From the NCBI RefSeq assembly GCF_902506495.1, contig NZ_LR733264.1, positions 1 to 64,000 of the forward strand: a stretch of 64,000 nucleotides of DNA, in the 5' to 3' direction. Below, one piece after another: positions 57,329 through 64,000 of this stretch. The notes below the pieces were generated by a model. It saw only the letters and a program-made list of their open reading frames with translations. It was not told where the DNA came from and did no database searches. Position 1 is the stretch's first letter, and each line of letters starts with the position of its first letter. The DNA comes from Pseudomonas sp. 8O (lineage in GTDB: Bacteria; Pseudomonadota; Gammaproteobacteria; Pseudomonadales; Pseudomonadaceae). The position numbers were made by a program, and so were the translations under genes.

Positions 57329-57673
57329 ATGGTGCGAATACGTGGGCGCATTGGCGACTGGCCGGTGGACCTGACGCTGGAGCTGGATGCCGAGGATTGG
57401 GCGCAATTTGCGCAGCATGTGGCGGTTACGCCGGCCGCCAATGTGGTGGCAGCGACTCCCATGACGGATGCGGGTGATGCGCTATGGCAGACCGCATTGC
57501 AGCTGGTACGCGATGCGGGGCAGGTCGAAGGGCCACGGCTGATGGCGCAGCTGGCTGCGCTGGCGGGTGGCGAAGCTGCAGGCAAACGCCTGCTGGTGCG
57601 TCTGCGTCATTGCGAGCAGATCCGCATGGAAACCGGTGCGGATGCGCCGATCTATCACTGGGTGACGGAGTAG
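57329..57673 (+). CDS. Conserved hypothetical protein
   Basis: 114 residues, no signal peptide or membrane segment. N-terminal MVRIRGRIGDWPVDLTLELDAEDW suggests a small beta-rich domain; the C-terminal half is helical and ends IRMETGADAPIYHWVTE. A GGAGG site precedes ATG 57329. A homologue occupies the same place in P. aeruginosa (PA4062). Function unknown; proximity to the Zur box may or may not matter. Confidence 0.75.
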   Translation: MVRIRGRIGDWPVDLTLELDAEDWAQFAQHVAVTPAANVVAATPMTDAGDALWQTALQLVRDAGQVEGPRLMAQLAALAGGEAAGKRLLVRLRHCEQIRMETGADAPIYHWVTE

Positions 57674-57700
57674 GGCTTGCGGCCCGCTCTGGCCCTTCGT

Positions 57701-57771
57701 CGGGTGCGCTGCGCGCATCAGGCATTACCTGCTGGACCTGGCGAGATTCCGGTGCGCATGGCGCACCCTAC
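57701..57771. repeat. REP pair, GTAGGGTGCG family (diverged)
   Basis: Left unit CGGGTGCGCTGCGCGCATC (57701-57720 region) is diverged; the right unit GGTGCGCATGGCGCACCCTA (57751-57771) is close to consensus. Confidence 0.65.
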
Positions 57772-57889
57772 AAAGGCCATCCGTGGCAGGCCAACGTCTC
57801 GCCTGAGTGGTCCGTAGGCTGAACACCGCGCGCACCGGGCAGGCCTGGAGAGGCCTGCGGTGGCACACCCTGCGTGAAAAACCCTAAGA

Positions 57890-58762
57890 TCAGTAGATCG
57901 CCTGATACAGCTTGCGGCGGTAGGTGGTGACCAGCGGGTGGTCGCCGCCGAGCAGGTCAAACACCTGCAGCAGGGTCTTGTGCGGCAAGCCGTCGCTGTA
58001 GCTGCGATTGCGCACGAACAGCTTGAGCAGGCCGTCCAGTGCCGCTTCGTACTGTTGGCGCGCCAGTTGTTGCACGGCCAACTGATACACCGCTTCGTCG
58101 TCCTCGGCGTTCTGTGCCAGACGGCTTTTCAGTGTGGCGGCGTCAGGCAGGTCGACGGCCTGGCGCAGGAAGGTCAGCTGCGCCTTGGCACCGGCCAGCG
58201 CCTGCTTGTGTTCGTCGCCCTTGACCGCGTTGAGGACGGTTTCCGCTTCGCCCAACTCGCCGCGTTCGGCCAGGCAGCGCGCGTAGAGGATCAGCGCGGC
58301 CGCATGCTCGTTGTCTTCCGTGAGCACCTGCTTGAGCAGCGCTTCGGTTTCGGCAAAGCGTCCTTCGGCGAACAGCGCCTGGGCGACTTCCATCGGGTCG
58401 GCAGCGGCGGGAGCTGGTTCGGCGACATGGGGTTTGAGCATCTCGCGGATCGCCGCTTCCGGCTGCGCGCCGGCGAAGCCGTCCACCGGCTGACCGTTCT
58501 TGAACAGCACCACGGTGGGCAGGCTGCGGATGCCAAAGCGCATGACGATGTCCTGCTCGATATCGCAGTTGACCTTGGCCAGCAGCAATTCACCGGCGTA
58601 CTCCTCGGTGATCTTCGCCAGCATCGGCATCAGCGCCTTGCACGGTGCGCACCACTCGGCCCAGAAGTCCACCAGCACCGGTTTGTGGAAGGAGTTCTCG
58701 ATCACCAGTTGCTCGAAGCTGGCGGCGCCGGAGATGTCGAAGATGTAAGGGGAGTCGCTCAT
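57890..58762 (-). CDS. Thioredoxin-TPR co-chaperone, CnoX/YbbN-like
   Basis: 290 residues: a thioredoxin domain (about 8-112) followed by a TPR region (about 120-285, AQALFAEGRFAETEALLKQVLTEDNEHAAA). Unlike E. coli CnoX, which lacks the active CXXC, this protein keeps W37-C38-A39-P40-C41 and the cis-proline loop RSLPTVVLF. CnoX proteins hold oxidised clients and pass them to GroEL; the redox-active site suggests it can also reduce disulfides. Confidence 0.88.
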   Translation of the reverse strand: MSDSPYIFDISGAASFEQLVIENSFHKPVLVDFWAEWCAPCKALMPMLAKITEEYAGELLLAKVNCDIEQDIVMRFGIRSLPTVVLFKNGQPVDGFAGAQPEAAIREMLKPHVAEPAPAAADPMEVAQALFAEGRFAETEALLKQVLTEDNEHAAALILYARCLAERGELGEAETVLNAVKGDEHKQALAGAKAQLTFLRQAVDLPDAATLKSRLAQNAEDDEAVYQLAVQQLARQQYEAALDGLLKLFVRNRSYSDGLPHKTLLQVFDLLGGDHPLVTTYRRKLYQAIY

Positions 58763-58842
58763 GGTCGGTCTCGAAAAAGAAGGGCAATGGCTTATTAATG
58801 CGGGCGGGTGGCTGGCGAAACAAGGGGGCGCCGATATTGCCT

Positions 58843-58903
58843 GTAGCCCGGATGCAATCCGTGGATGGCCGGCACCCTGTTTCCCGGATTACATCCGGGC
58901 TAC
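58843..58903. repeat. GTAGCCCGG-type inverted repeat
   Basis: GTAGCCCGGATG-AATCCG at the left and CGGATT-CATCCGGGCTAC at the right form a long inverted repeat with a 25-base centre. Its right end contributes the TAG stop of the methyltransferase gene. Confidence 0.7.
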
Positions 58904-59559
58904 GTCGGTCGTCGCGCATGATACAGGCTGACTTCGCGGAATTGCGCCGGCTCGGCCAGGTCCGGCCAGGTGCAGCCATCCAGCACTGTCAGGCGCTGGT
59001 AGAGCGGATGCTGGAAGTCCTTGACCCGCGAATCGGCCACCAGCGCCTGGCGCCCGCGGCTTAAAAAGTGATCGAGCAGTGGAAGGTTGGCACGATCGTA
59101 AAGCACGTCGGCCACCAGGATCAGGTCGTAGCGATCCGCTTCGGCGAAGAAATCTGCCGAGTAGTTCAGCGTCACACCATTGAGCTCGGCATTGGCACGG
59201 CAGGCGGCCAGCGCCACGGGGTCGAGGTCGCAGGCTACCACTTCGGCGGCACCGGCCTTGGCTGCGGCGATGGCGGCCACACCGGAACCTGCGCCGAAAT
59301 CCAGCACGCGTTTGCCACGCACCCACTCGGGGCGCTCGGCCAGCCAGCGCGCCAGCACCAGGCCGCTGGCCCAGCAGAAGCACCAGTAGGGCGGCTCTTC
59401 GAGAATGCGCCGGGTTTCCTCGGGGTTGAAAGCGCGATCCATGTTGCTGGCATCGATCAGCCACAGGGCGATATCGGTACCCGGCAGGGTTTCGGCCACC
59501 AGGCGGGCATCGCCGAGCAGTTCGCTGAGTGCTTGCTGAAGCGCTTGGGGTGGCCTCAT
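58900..59559 (-). CDS. Class I SAM-dependent methyltransferase
   Basis: 219 residues with the SAM-binding motif [17 protein letters not shown], acidic motif [10 protein letters not shown] and motif [13 protein letters not shown]. The pattern resembles ETFB/eEF1A-lysine methyltransferase-type and PrmA-like enzymes that modify proteins. Substrate unknown. The start overlaps the stop of the lipoprotein gene (TCATG on the plus strand), so they are co-translated. The TAG stop is inside a repeat. Confidence 0.82.
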   Translation of the reverse strand: MRPPQALQQALSELLGDARLVAETLPGTDIALWLIDASNMDRAFNPEETRRILEEPPYWCFCWASGLVLARWLAERPEWVRGKRVLDFGAGSGVAAIAAAKAGAAEVVACDLDPVALAACRANAELNGVTLNYSADFFAEADRYDLILVADVLYDRANLPLLDHFLSRGRQALVADSRVKDFQHPLYQRLTVLDGCTWPDLAEPAQFREVSLYHARRPT

Positions 59560-59993
59560 GGCGCCGGCACCAGATGCAGCGCGCCGAGGTCCTGATCGCT
59601 CAGTTCGGCGATGCTGCGCGCCGGCAGACGTTGCACCAGGCGCCCGGCGTGACTGACGCGGCCGCGCAGTTCCAGGCGCAGATCCTGAGGCGGCTGCTGC
59701 GTGTTCAGCGGCAGATGGAACGGCAGCGCTTCGCCGTTGCCACGCAGATGAACCTGGCCGAGCAGGGCACGCGGCCTGCCGCGCATATCCACGCCCAACA
59801 GTGCCAGGTCGACATCGGCGCCAGCGGCGACGCCAAGCAACTCGCCGCGCAGACCAGGGCCCAGAGTCGGCGCATCGCTGCGTTCTACCGTTGCAGGTGC
59901 TGGCATAGGCGGCGCAGTGTTCGTGGGCTCGCTGGCGCAGGCGGCAAGCAGGCCGCTCAGGGCCAGTGGCAGGAGGGGCAGGTATCGGTTCAT
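59556..59993 (-). CDS. YbaY/YscW-like lipoprotein
   Basis: 145 residues with a lipobox LLAAC and lipidation Cys19, followed by a Pro/Thr-rich linker and a beta-rich domain ([54 protein letters not shown]). This resembles the YscW/YbaY family, whose functions are mostly unknown apart from secretin piloting by YscW. Residue +2 is Ala, so outer membrane sorting is expected. Confidence 0.72.
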   Translation of the reverse strand: MNRYLPLLPLALSGLLAACASEPTNTAPPMPAPATVERSDAPTLGPGLRGELLGVAAGADVDLALLGVDMRGRPRALLGQVHLRGNGEALPFHLPLNTQQPPQDLRLELRGRVSHAGRLVQRLPARSIAELSDQDLGALHLVPAP

Positions 59994-60093
59994 GGCATGT
60001 ACGGCTCTTGGAGGTGCGTCCCCATAGCTTAATTTGTCTTGCTGCCTCTATGCGCTACCATGACGCCTTTGCCGCCACTAGCCCGCGCCTGCC

Positions 60094-60561
60094 ATGCATT
60101 GTCCCTTCTGCGCCGCCAACGACACCAAGGTCATCGATTCCCGTCTGGTCGCCGAGGGCGACCAGGTCCGCCGCCGCCGTGAATGCGTGGCCTGCGGCGA
60201 ACGTTTCACCACCTTCGAAACCGCCGAACTGGTGATGCCGCGCCTGATCAAGCAGGACGGCAGCCGTCAGCCCTTCGATGAAGAGAAGCTGCGCGCTGGC
60301 ATGCAGCGTGCGCTGGAAAAACGCCCGGTAAGTGTCGAGCGCCTGGAAGAGGCCATCGCCCGCATCAAGCAGCAACTGCGTGCCACCGGCGAGCGCGAGG
60401 TGAAGTCGCTGGTGCTCGGCGAGCTGGTGATGACCGAGCTGAGCAAGCTCGACGAGGTGGCTTATATCCGTTTCGCCTCGGTCTACCGCCGTTTTCAGGA
60501 CCTCAACGAATTCCGCGAGGAAATCGAACGCCTGGCCCGCGAACCGTCGAAAAGCCGATGA
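60094..60561 (+). CDS. nrdR: Transcriptional repressor NrdR
   Basis: Zinc-ribbon/ATP-cone repressor of ribonucleotide reductase genes that senses dATP/ATP. 155 residues with zinc cysteines C3, C6, C31 and C34 and an ATP-cone (about 49-139). The stop overlaps the ribD ATG by four bases, the common nrdR-rib arrangement. Confidence 0.97.
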   Translation: MHCPFCAANDTKVIDSRLVAEGDQVRRRRECVACGERFTTFETAELVMPRLIKQDGSRQPFDEEKLRAGMQRALEKRPVSVERLEEAIARIKQQLRATGEREVKSLVLGELVMTELSKLDEVAYIRFASVYRRFQDLNEFREEIERLAREPSKSR

Positions 60562-61673
60562 GCGAGCGCGACCACATCTTCATGGCGCGTGCCCTCAAGC
60601 TGGCGCGCAAAGGCCTCTACTCCACTCATCCCAATCCGCGTGTCGGCTGCGTCATCGTGCGTGATGGCGAGATCGTCGGCGAGGGCTGGCATGCCCGTGC
60701 CGGTGAGCCGCACGCCGAGGTGCACGCCTTGCGCCAGGCCGGCGAACGGGCGCGCGGTGCCACGGCCTACGTCACACTGGAGCCCTGCAGCCACCACGGG
60801 CGTACGCCACCCTGCGCTGATGCGCTGGTCGCCGCTGGCGTTGGCAGGGTGGTCGCGGCGATGCAGGACCCCAATCCGCAGGTCGCTGGTCGCGGCCTGT
60901 TGCGCCTGGCCAATGCCGGTATTGAAGTGCTGTCCGGCGTGCTGGAAAGCGAGGCGCGAGCACTCAATGCTGGTTTCATCAAACGTATGGAGAGCGGGTT
61001 GCCGTTGGTGCGGGTCAAGTCGGCGATGAGTCTGGATGGTCGCACGGCCATGGCAAGCGGTGAGAGTCAGTGGATCACCGGCCCGGCGGCGCGTGCGGAA
61101 GTCCAGCGCTTGCGCGCGCAGTCCAGCGTGGTGCTCAGCGGCGCCGACACCGTGCTGGCGGACGATGCCCGGTTGACTGTGCGCCCTGACGAGCTGGGGC
61201 TGGGTGTCGAAGCCACCTTCATGGCCGCTTCGCGGCCGCCGCTGCGGGTGTTGGTCGATGGCCGTCTGCGCGTGCCGCTGAGCAAGGCCTTCTTCCAGGT
61301 CGGCCCGGCGCTGGTGGCCACCTGCGCGGCCGCCGCCGCGCGTGATCGCTATCTGGTCGATGGTCACGAACTGCTCGCTGTGCCGGGCAGCAATGGCCAT
61401 GTCGACCTGCGCAAGCTGCTGCTGGAGCTGGCTGGCCGTGGCGTCAACGAAGTGCTGGTCGAGGCCGGGCCGCGTCTGGCCGGAGCCTTTGCCCGTGCCG
61501 GGTTGGTGGACGAGTACCGCATCTTCATCGCGCCCAAGCTGCTGGGGTCCAGTGCGCGGCCGCTGTTCGAGCTGCCGCTCAACCGCATGGCCGAGGCGCC
61601 GGAACTGCAGATTCTCGATATTCGTGCTATCGGCGACGACTGGCAGATCACTGCAGTGCCCAAGGCCAGGTAG
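60558..61673 (+). CDS. ribD: Riboflavin deaminase/reductase RibD
   Basis: Bifunctional enzyme for steps two and three of riboflavin synthesis. The N-terminal deaminase (1-145) has zinc ligands H52, C77 and C86 with catalytic E54 ([20 protein letters not shown]). The C-terminal reductase (about 148-365) has [11 protein letters not shown] and [16 protein letters not shown]. 371 residues. The TAG stop is the first codon-sized piece of a REP unit (61671-61673). Confidence 0.96.
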   Translation: MSERDHIFMARALKLARKGLYSTHPNPRVGCVIVRDGEIVGEGWHARAGEPHAEVHALRQAGERARGATAYVTLEPCSHHGRTPPCADALVAAGVGRVVAAMQDPNPQVAGRGLLRLANAGIEVLSGVLESEARALNAGFIKRMESGLPLVRVKSAMSLDGRTAMASGESQWITGPAARAEVQRLRAQSSVVLSGADTVLADDARLTVRPDELGLGVEATFMAASRPPLRVLVDGRLRVPLSKAFFQVGPALVATCAAAAARDRYLVDGHELLAVPGSNGHVDLRKLLLELAGRGVNEVLVEAGPRLAGAFARAGLVDEYRIFIAPKLLGSSARPLFELPLNRMAEAPELQILDIRAIGDDWQITAVPKAR

Positions 61674-61810
61674 AGTGCGCCGTGCGCACCGCGGCCGCCG
61701 CAGTTTTCTCCAAGTCTCCCTTGCCCGGTGGCAGCGACTCGAACGGGCGCGGGAGCAGGCGCTGGCCTGGCAAATCGGCGGTTAGCCCCGGTGCGCACAG
61801 CGCACCCTAC
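61671..61810. repeat. REP-bounded 140-bp unit, copy 1
   Basis: A 140-base unit bounded by inverted GTAGGGTGCG-type palindromes, with the inner text CAGTTTTCTCCAAGTC and GGTGGCAGCGACTCGAACGG. Repeated in the same orientation 163 bases on. Confidence 0.8.
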
Positions 61811-61833
61811 GGGACTGAAATTACCGCTTTTCG

Positions 61834-61973
61834 TAGGGTGCGCCGTGCGCACCGCGGTTGCCGCAGTTTTCTCCAAGTCCTCCCTGCCTGGTGGCAGCGA
61901 CTCGAACGGGCACGAGACCAGGCGCTGGCCTGGCATATTGGCGGTTGACCCTGGTGCGCGCAGCGCAACCTAC
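61834..61973. repeat. REP-bounded 140-bp unit, copy 2
   Basis: Direct repeat of the 61671 unit, same length, mostly substitutions (for example TCTCCCTTGCCC versus TCCTCCCTGCCT). A tandem-like duplication separated by 23 bases. Confidence 0.8.
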
Positions 61974-62034
61974 AGGCCATGCAGCGCAGCGATAAATATG
62001 GTAAAACGCCACGCGGTCATTTCAGATGACCGCA

Positions 62035-62184
62035 ACGTTCTCAGGGCGGGGTGAAATTCCCCACCGGCGGTAATGGTTTGCAGAACCTAGCCCGCGAGCG
62101 CTCGCCACGGCACCTGCCGTGCGAGGTCCAGCAGACCCGGTGTGATTCCGGGGCCGACGGTATAGTCCGGATAAAGAGAGAGCG
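62035..62184 (+). promoter_or_regulatory. FMN riboswitch (RFN element)
   Basis: Textbook RFN conserved blocks: CAGGGCGGGGTGAAATTCCC, CCACCGGCGGTAA, AGCCCGCGAGCG, the GGTCCAGCAGACCCGGTGTG-type segment, CCGGGGCCGACGGTATAGTC and GGATAAAGAGAGAGCG. It lies upstream of ribE-ribBA and should lower their expression when FMN is abundant. Confidence 0.95.
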
Positions 62185-62242
62185 GGATTCCCTCCACGGG
62201 CGCCTCGTGCGTGTCCGCGAAATCCCTATCGATCGGCATTGC

Positions 62243-62265
62243 CCTGTTTTTGACCAAAACAGGAG
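62243..62265 (+). promoter_or_regulatory. SD-sequestering hairpin after riboswitch
   Basis: Stem CCTGTTTT/AAAACAGG (62243-62250 with 62256-62263) covers the first bases of an AGGAG ribosome binding site (62261-62265) for the leader ORF. It suggests translational control by the riboswitch. Confidence 0.6.
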
Positions 62266-62272
62266 TTCGTCC

Positions 62273-62329
62273 ATGCTGTTCAGAAATACCTTCAACGTGA
62301 AACCGGAGGGCTTATGTTCACCGGCATAA
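62273..62329 (+). CDS. Possible 18-residue leader peptide overlapping ribE
   Basis: ATG 62273 lies seven bases after AGGAG and opens a reading frame MLFRNTFNVKPEGLCSPA that stops 13 bases past the ribE start in another frame. Translation through it would open the ribE ribosome binding site (GGAGGG, 62305-62310), so it may couple riboswitch state to ribE. Expression is unproven. Confidence 0.4.
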   Translation: MLFRNTFNVKPEGLCSPA

Positions 62330-62976
62330 TCGAAGCCATCGGCAGCATTCGCGCCATGACGCCCAAGGGGGGCGACGTGCGTGTCTACGTGGCCACCGGC
62401 AAGCTTGATCTGGGTGACGTCAAACTCGGCGATAGCATCGCCGTCAACGGCGTGTGCCTGACCGCTGTGGAACTGCCTGGCGACGGCTTCTGGGCCGACG
62501 TCAGCCGCGAGACGCTGGCGCGCACCGCCTTCGTCGATCTCAAGCCCGGCAGCGCGGTGAACCTGGAAAAGGCCCTGACGCCCACCAGTCGCCTCGGCGG
62601 GCACCTGGTCAGTGGCCACGTCGACGGCGTTGGCGAGATCGTCTCGCGCGCCGATAACGCCCGCGCCGTGCAGTTCAAGGTGCGCGCCCCGCGTGAGTTG
62701 GCCAAGTACATCGCACACAAGGGCTCGATCACCGTCGACGGCACCAGCCTGACCGTCAACGCGGTCGATGGCGCCGAGTTCGAGCTGACCATCGTGCCGC
62801 ACACCCTGGCCGAGACCATCATGGTCGACTACCAGGCCGGGCGTAAGGTCAACCTCGAGGTCGACCTGCTGGCGCGTTACCTGGAGCGCCTGCTGCTCGG
62901 CGACAAGGCCGCCGAACCCAAGGCCTCGGGCCTGACCGAAAGCTTTCTCGCCGAACACGGCTACCTGAAGAATTGA
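62314..62976 (+). CDS. ribE: Riboflavin synthase alpha subunit
   Basis: Converts two 6,7-dimethyl-8-ribityllumazine molecules to riboflavin. 220 residues with the duplicated lumazine-binding domain; N-terminal MFTGIIEAIG is diagnostic, and SVNGVCLT-like (AVNGVCLTAVE) and VDGTSLTVNAV mark the two halves. Named ribC in P. aeruginosa. ribBA follows after 12 bases. Confidence 0.96.
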   Translation: MFTGIIEAIGSIRAMTPKGGDVRVYVATGKLDLGDVKLGDSIAVNGVCLTAVELPGDGFWADVSRETLARTAFVDLKPGSAVNLEKALTPTSRLGGHLVSGHVDGVGEIVSRADNARAVQFKVRAPRELAKYIAHKGSITVDGTSLTVNAVDGAEFELTIVPHTLAETIMVDYQAGRKVNLEVDLLARYLERLLLGDKAAEPKASGLTESFLAEHGYLKN

Positions 62977-62988
62977 GGAGACGCCCCG

Positions 62989-64000
62989 ATGGCGCTCAAC
63001 ACCGCTGAAGAACTGATCGAAGACATCCGCGCCGGCAAGATGGTCATCCTCATGGATGACGAGGACCGTGAGAACGAAGGCGACATCATCATCGCCTCCG
63101 AATGCGTCACCGCCGAGCACATCAACTTCATGGCCCGCTTCGCCCGTGGCCTGATCTGTATGCCGATGACCCGCGAACGCTGCGAGCTGCTCAAGCTGCC
63201 GCTGATGGCGCCGCGCAACGGCTCCGGCTTCGGCACCAAGTTCACCGTCTCCATCGAGGCGGCCGAGGGCGTGACCACCGGCATCTCCGCCGCCGACCGC
63301 GCGCGCACCGTACAGGCTGCCGTGGCACGCAACGCCGTGGCCGAGGACATCGTCAGTCCGGGCCATATTTTCCCGTTGATGGCTCAGCCCGGCGGCGTAT
63401 TGGCGCGTGCTGGTCACACCGAAGCGGCCTGCGACCTGGCGCGCATGGGCGGTTTCGAACCGAGTGGGGTAATCTGCGAGATCATGAACGACGACGGCAC
63501 CATGGCGCGTCGCCCGGAGCTGGAGAAGTTCGCCGAAGAGCACGGTCTGAAGATCGGCACCATCGCCGACCTGATCCACTACCGTCTGATCCACGAGCGC
63601 ACCGTCGAGCGCATCAGCGAACAGCCGCTGGACACCGAACTGGGCCAGTTCAACCTGGTGACCTACCGCGATGGCGTGGAGAACACCGCGCACATGGCGC
63701 TGACCCTGGGCACCATCTGCGCCGAAGAGCCGACTCTGGTGCGCGTGCACAACATGGACCCGCTGCGCGACCTGTTCATGGTCAACCAGCCGGGGCGCTG
63801 GAGCATGCGTGCAGCGATGGCGGAAGTAGCCAAGGCTGGCAGCGGCGTGGTGCTGCTGCTGGGTAATCCGCTGACCGGGCCGGAGTTGCTTGCGCTGATC
63901 AGCCGTCAGCAGCCGGCCAATCCGGCGACCTACAGCACGGTGGGTGCCGGCTCGCAGATTCTGCGCGACCTTGGCGTACGCAAGATGCGCCTGATGAGTT
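62989..64000 (+). CDS. ribB: DHBP synthase / GTP cyclohydrolase II-like protein RibBA (partial)
   Basis: 337 residues visible, running off the window edge. The N-terminal 3,4-dihydroxy-2-butanone 4-phosphate synthase (about 1-200) is complete with [16 protein letters not shown] and [14 protein letters not shown]. The C-terminal region aligns with GTP cyclohydrolase II but the cysteines that bind zinc are not seen ([19 protein letters not shown] where CxxxxxxxxC-type ligands are expected). It is therefore likely inactive for that step, as in the Pseudomonas RibB fusion. An upstream GAGGAG site supports ATG 62989. Confidence 0.93.
   Translation, partial: MALNTAEELIEDIRAGKMVILMDDEDRENEGDIIIASECVTAEHINFMARFARGLICMPMTRERCELLKLPLMAPRNGSGFGTKFTVSIEAAEGVTTGISAADRARTVQAAVARNAVAEDIVSPGHIFPLMAQPGGVLARAGHTEAACDLARMGGFEPSGVICEIMNDDGTMARRPELEKFAEEHGLKIGTIADLIHYRLIHERTVERISEQPLDTELGQFNLVTYRDGVENTAHMALTLGTICAEEPTLVRVHNMDPLRDLFMVNQPGRWSMRAAMAEVAKAGSGVVLLLGNPLTGPELLALISRQQPANPATYSTVGAGSQILRDLGVRKMRLMS

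Overview
The window is a high-GC stretch of a Pseudomonas chromosome. The protein sequences and gene order match the P. aeruginosa birA-tufB-rpoBC-str-S10-spc-alpha block and, further on, the oprG to ribBA block. A katG where P. aeruginosa has katA, an adjacent NhaC-type antiporter, and many GTAGGGTGCGCC-type REP pairs point to the P. mendocina/oleovorans group. This placement is an inference from recalled gene order, not a database result.

Layout. 1-330: a terminator, probably the tail of an rRNA operon, then a REP pair. 331-2729: birA, coaX and a SPOR-domain gene. 2713-4562: tandem stable-RNA promoters, tRNA-Tyr, tRNA-Gly, tRNA-Thr, tufB and tRNA-Trp. 4605-16480: secE, nusG, rplKAJL and rpoBC. 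16627-20974: the str operon with a second tuf gene. 21037-34808: the S10, spc and alpha operons with clear sigma70-type promoters. 35008-39322: NhaC antiporter, katG and ferritin. 39430-45622: uvrA (minus), a YajR-like transporter, ssb, and a divergent GST/HxlR pair. 45708-48448: an RmlD-like protein, an NAD-dependent epimerase and the OmpW-family porin OprG.

48641-53506: a compact six-gene TonB2/TtpC-type energy-transduction operon (DUF3450, TtpC, ExbB, ExbD, TonB, TPR). 53707-57215 (minus): a zinc-starvation cluster (DUF2796/ZrgA-like, ABC ATPase, FtsX-like permease, DUF3299) behind a convincing Zur box. 57329-59993: a small hypothetical, a CnoX-like thioredoxin/TPR protein, a methyltransferase and a YbaY-like lipoprotein. 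60094-64000: nrdR, ribD, an FMN riboswitch with a leader peptide, ribE and a partial ribBA.

The first 35 kb is core translation and transcription machinery and is highly conserved. The last 30 kb is more mosaic. Intergenic gaps there carry at least three repeat families: GTAGGGTGCGCC-type REP pairs, a GTAGCCCGG-type pair, and a ~143-bp MITE-like element in two copies. Several sit exactly against start or stop codons. I found no prophage, transposase, CRISPR array or clearly new system. The most interesting points are the Zur- and Fur-like control beside the TonB2 cluster, the internal terminator/promoter break in the spc operon, the riboswitch leader-peptide architecture, and repeats that supply gene ends.
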